DNA from: Actinomycetota bacterium | GTDB taxonomy: Bacteria > Actinomycetota > Actinomycetes > Streptosporangiales > Streptosporangiaceae | Length of the DNA stretch: 62,109 nt | NCBI GenBank assembly: GCA_027314515.1 | Contig: DAHVAR010000032.1 | Span: forward strand, 1-62,109 | Direction: 5' to 3' | Shown here: positions 60,555-62,109 of the stretch, piece after piece | Numbering within the stretch: the first letter of the stretch is position 1 | Layout: every line of letters starts with the position of its first letter | Translations under genes and position numbers: made by a program | The notes under the pieces: generated by a model | The model's input: only the letters and a program-made list of their open reading frames with translations | The model's database searches: none | Told to the model about the DNA's origin: nothing

Positions 60555-61238
60555 GTGCGGGTAGTCGTGGTGCGGCATCACGCCATTGACGATGCCGGGT
60601 TCATTGCTGACGCGTTCCGGGCGCGCGGCGCCGAACTGGTGGTGCATGACTTCCCTGCGGGCGGGCCGTTGCCGTCGCTGGACGGCGTCGACCACGTCGT
60701 CGTGCTCGGCGCGGCCTGGTCGGTCTACGAGGCGCGGATCAGCGACTGGATCGGCGCTGAGCTGGACTGGCTGCGGGCGGCTGACGCCGCCGGGATTCCG
60801 GTGCTGGGCATCTGCTTCGGCGCGCAGGCGCTGACCGCTGCGCTCGGCGGCCAGGTAGAGGCGGCACCGCGGAGCGAGGTCGGCTGGACGACGGTGGAAA
60901 CGCTCGAGCCGGAGCTGATCGAACCTGGGCCGTGGCTGGAGTTCCACCACGACAGGTGCCTGCCGCCGCCGACAGCGCGGTTGCTCGCCCGGAACGAGTT
61001 GTGCGTGCAGGCATTCAGCATCGGGCCGCACCTGGCAGTCCAGTTCCATCCGGAGGTCGACGCGGCGCAACTGGGCCGCTGGCTCGCCGATGGCGGCAAG
61101 GCCGAGGCGCAGCGGGCAGGCCAGGACCCGGACAAGCTGATCGCCCAGACCGAGGCTGAGGAGCAGCAGGCGGTGCTGCGCGCGGACCGGCTGGTCGCCG
61201 TTGCGCTGCGGCTCGCAAAGCCCGCCGCGGCGGCCTAG
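60555..61238 (+). CDS. Class I glutamine amidotransferase (GMP synthase-like)
   Basis: 227 residues of a stand-alone triad amidotransferase. Nucleophile Cys87 in VLGICFGAQALTAALGGQVE, and His165 with Glu167 in HLAVQFHPEVDAAQLG. It resembles the GATase1 domain of GMP synthase and of gamma-glutamyl/YfeJ-like hydrolases. No synthetase partner is adjacent, so it could hydrolyse a glutamine-type amide. GTG 60555 after GGGAGG. Confidence 0.88.
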   Translation: MRVVVVRHHAIDDAGFIADAFRARGAELVVHDFPAGGPLPSLDGVDHVVVLGAAWSVYEARISDWIGAELDWLRAADAAGIPVLGICFGAQALTAALGGQVEAAPRSEVGWTTVETLEPELIEPGPWLEFHHDRCLPPPTARLLARNELCVQAFSIGPHLAVQFHPEVDAAQLGRWLADGGKAEAQRAGQDPDKLIAQTEAEEQQAVLRADRLVAVALRLAKPAAAA

Positions 61239-61296
61239 CGCACGGCCCTGCCCGCCCCGCCTGCAACCGCACCGGCACCCCGGCCGTCTCCAAGTC

Positions 61297-62109
61297 ATGA
61301 AGGCTGCATTACTAACCGGCGGCGCGGTGTCCGCGCTGCTGCTCGCCCTGGGAACCGCGGCGTGCGCCGCGCCATCCGCGTCTCCGGCGTCCGCCATTGC
61401 GCGAACTCGGTTGCCGGCAGCGACGTCGGCCGCAGCTGCCCGGCCTGCCGGTGTCGCATCGGTCCCGCCTAGCTCAGCACGAGCCAGGCCACCGGACTCA
61501 CACTCCTACCTGGTCGGCGCCCGGCTCACTGGTCTCGCGCTGGCCAGCCCGCAGCGCGGGTCAGGCTTGTTCGTCCGTCAGGCTGGGACGCACTGCCAGG
61601 CGTTGTCCGGCGTCACCGCGGACGGCGGCATCCGGTTCCGCTCGGCCTCGCTGATAACGAGCTGGAACTGCATCAACAGCCTGCCGCCGGTCGGGTCGAT
61701 CGTGACTGACGGTGCGGGTGACGCCTTCGCTTACGGTCCCGAGTTGTTCGTCCAGCGGAGCCCGGCCGGCATGTGGCGCCGCAGTTCGCAACCTGGGCCG
61801 GTGCTTGCGGTGTCGGCGGTCGGCCGGTCGGTATGGATGTTGCTGGCCCGCTGCCGCGGCGGGTCGATCACTCCCGCCGGCTGCAGGCTGCGCCTGCTCG
61901 AGTCCGTTAACGGCGGCCGCTCCTGGCACGCACCGCCGTCCCGCCCGCCTGGCTTCGTGACCACTGGCAGCAGGGCCGGGCCGACGACGGAACCGGCCGC
62001 CGGGCAGACCTGGCTGCTGCGCGACGGACCGTCGGCCGGGTATGTGCTGGCCAGTCCGGTGAACCAGCGCGGCAAGCCGGATTCCGCGGCCATCTGGTAC
62101 ACCGGCGAC
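61297..62109 (+). CDS. Exported lipoprotein-like protein, beta-propeller (BNR/Asp-box) type, cut off by the window end
   Basis: ATG 61297 opens a frame that is uninterrupted for 271 codons to the last base. MKAALLTGGAVSALLLALG is a signal, followed by TAACA whose Cys23 could be a lipoprotein site, although the -3 position is Thr instead of the usual Leu. A Ser/Ala/Pro linker leads to a beta domain with SHSYLVGARLTGLALASPQR and ESVNGGRSWHAPPS, an Asp-box (SxDGGxxW-like) as in sialidase-type propellers. No function assigned. Confidence 0.7.
   Translation, partial: MKAALLTGGAVSALLLALGTAACAAPSASPASAIARTRLPAATSAAAARPAGVASVPPSSARARPPDSHSYLVGARLTGLALASPQRGSGLFVRQAGTHCQALSGVTADGGIRFRSASLITSWNCINSLPPVGSIVTDGAGDAFAYGPELFVQRSPAGMWRRSSQPGPVLAVSAVGRSVWMLLARCRGGSITPAGCRLRLLESVNGGRSWHAPPSRPPGFVTTGSRAGPTTEPAAGQTWLLRDGPSAGYVLASPVNQRGKPDSAAIWYTGD

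Overview
This is a GC-rich actinobacterial chromosome segment, read here as a sporulating, mycelial-type Actinomycetota related to Streptomyces or Streptosporangiales. The basis is a BldC regulator beside valine/leucine dehydrogenase, DUF3073 and the purF-purM block, plus SigE-type and ECF41 sigma factors, TANNNT -10 boxes next to start codons, and GTG starts. It is mostly ordinary chromosome; the accessory part is the left end.

Layout. 1-3000: the 5' part of dcd, an intact tRNA-Gly(CCC), then two small toxin-antitoxin cassettes (HTH+PIN, coiled antitoxin+RelE/ParE-like). Each cassette ends in another copy of the tRNA 3' end. This looks like a stack of integrase-less mini-islands. 3000-16000: DinB-fold protein, a broken secreted S33 hydrolase, VOC protein, membrane-anchored lysostaphin-fold-like protein, PspA, MFS exporter, gltX, anion permease, SigE-type sigma factor with a membrane partner, HpaI-type aldolase, and a 21-bp tandem array. 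16000-25000: two acyl-CoA dehydrogenases (one a two-domain fusion), a Dabb protein, and an E1alpha-E1beta-E2 2-oxoacid dehydrogenase operon. 25300-33400: purine cluster purS, ATP-binding anti-sigma-like gene, an 8-codon leader ORF, purQ, purL, sterol-carrier-like gene, purF, purM. 33400-36100: DUF3073, valine/leucine dehydrogenase, a long non-coding stretch and bldC. 36100-47000: a repeat-tailed protein, a PolA-family polymerase, an mscL remnant, ArfB, an Erm-type methyltransferase, a cupin, an aminotransferase, cold-shock protein and photolyase. 47000-62109: transglycosylase-like protein, S9 peptidase, NDK, membrane protein, ECF41 sigma with its epimerase, a decayed Ig-domain gene, DinB polymerase, YbaK, GH15 glucoamylase/trehalase, AlkB, a glutamine amidotransferase, and a lipoprotein that runs off the end.

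Working together: the pur genes encode FGAM synthase (PurS/Q/L), the first committed enzyme (PurF) and AIR synthase (PurM). Valine/leucine dehydrogenase, the 2-oxoacid dehydrogenase and the acyl-CoA dehydrogenases could form a branched-chain amino-acid to acyl-CoA route. Photolyase, DinB polymerase, AlkB and the PolA-like enzyme are DNA-damage functions spread over 22 kb. Three genes are clearly decayed (S33 hydrolase, mscL, an Ig-domain protein). The most interesting signals are the tRNA-Gly stack of TA cassettes, the purQ leader ORF, repeated -10-like motifs in front of purS, the anti-sigma gene inside the pur cluster, and the promoter-bearing 846-bp gap before bldC. All assignments come from reading the sequence; no database search was run.
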